Positions 5,477 through 5,593 of a stretch of 5,593 nt of DNA are shown here, piece by piece. A program made the position numbers and the translations under genes. Origin of the DNA: Alphaproteobacteria bacterium (GTDB taxonomy: Bacteria > Pseudomonadota > Alphaproteobacteria > Puniceispirillales > Puniceispirillaceae); contig JAKMFG010000217.1 in assembly GCA_022425565.1 (NCBI GenBank), forward strand, positions 1 to 5,593, in the 5' to 3' direction. Positions within the stretch are counted from its first letter, which is position 1. Every line of letters begins with the position of its first letter. The notes below the pieces were generated by a model, which was not told the DNA's origin, ran no database searches, and worked only from the letters and a program-made list of their open reading frames with translations.

Positions 5477-5593
5477 TACTGCCGCACCATCACCTTCACG
5501 CTTCTGGCGCCTTCTATCTGGCCCCTTATCGAGGCTGTGGCGAAGACCAGTGAGCAGGGTGAATACAACCGCTTTCTGATGCGCGCGAACAAC
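5474..5593 (+). CDS. Small protein, N-terminal part, cut by window edge; unknown family
   Basis: The 40 visible codons begin MYCRTITFTLLAPSIWPLIE and continue through EAVAKTSEQGEYNRFLMRAN with no stop before the window ends. RTITFTLLAP (4-13) looks like an edge strand, followed by a long amphipathic helix (about 15-37), the same strand-helix opening as the two preceding small proteins. It is not a signal peptide: there is no positively charged N-region followed by a clean hydrophobic core and cleavage site. The family cannot be named from this fragment. The 1-base overlap with the GYD-like gene makes it part of the same transcription unit. Confidence 0.6.
   Translation, partial: MYCRTITFTLLAPSIWPLIEAVAKTSEQGEYNRFLMRANN

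Noticed and set aside
5296..5592. Minus-strand open frame opposite the GYD-like and last partial genes
   Set aside because: It has a basic, domain-free translation. The plus-strand genes have ribosome binding sites or coupled starts and plausible secondary structure.

Overview
The window reads as bacterial chromosome with the codon usage and gene types of an alphaproteobacterium. A marine or Rhodospirillales/SAR116-like lineage is my guess from the family types (non-pyrrolysine MttB-type methyltransferase, ureohydrolase, homoserine-kinase-type APH enzyme, EamA exporter). Nothing here fixes the taxon. The genes lie in two divergent blocks separated by a 190-base intergenic region (3690-3879).

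Left block, minus strand, read from 3689 down to base 1: an aminoglycoside-phosphotransferase-fold small-molecule kinase (3689-2697), a ten-helix EamA/DMT transporter (2697-1798), a 75-base gap holding a small dyad, a trimethylamine methyltransferase (MttB) family protein without pyrrolysine (1722-169), and the first 58 codons of an agmatinase-type ureohydrolase (176 to beyond base 1). Two junctions are translationally coupled: a TGATG overlap of 1 base, and an 8-base overlap. The set looks like one operon for uptake or export, modification and breakdown of a small methylated and/or guanidino-type nitrogen compound. The substrate cannot be read from the sequence.

Right block, plus strand: a 275-residue GAF-domain protein with a C-terminal region resembling a degraded winged helix (3880-4707). 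It is followed by a 106-residue protein of unknown family (4710-5030), a 115-residue GYD-like protein (5127-5474), and the start of a further small protein cut by the window edge (5474-5593). The three small proteins each look compatible with a ferredoxin-like, dimeric alpha/beta-barrel layout. Parts of this block are visibly more AT-rich than the left block. A GAF sensor next to a tandem set of small alpha/beta-barrel proteins is the least familiar arrangement in the window and the best candidate for an undescribed system.

The divergent intergenic region holds a consensus TTGACA box, a perfect 14-base palindrome and two further perfect inverted repeats before a strong GGAGG ribosome binding site. 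This is more dyad symmetry than a plain promoter needs and suggests regulated expression. No tRNA, rRNA, CRISPR array, insertion sequence or convincing rho-independent terminator was seen.
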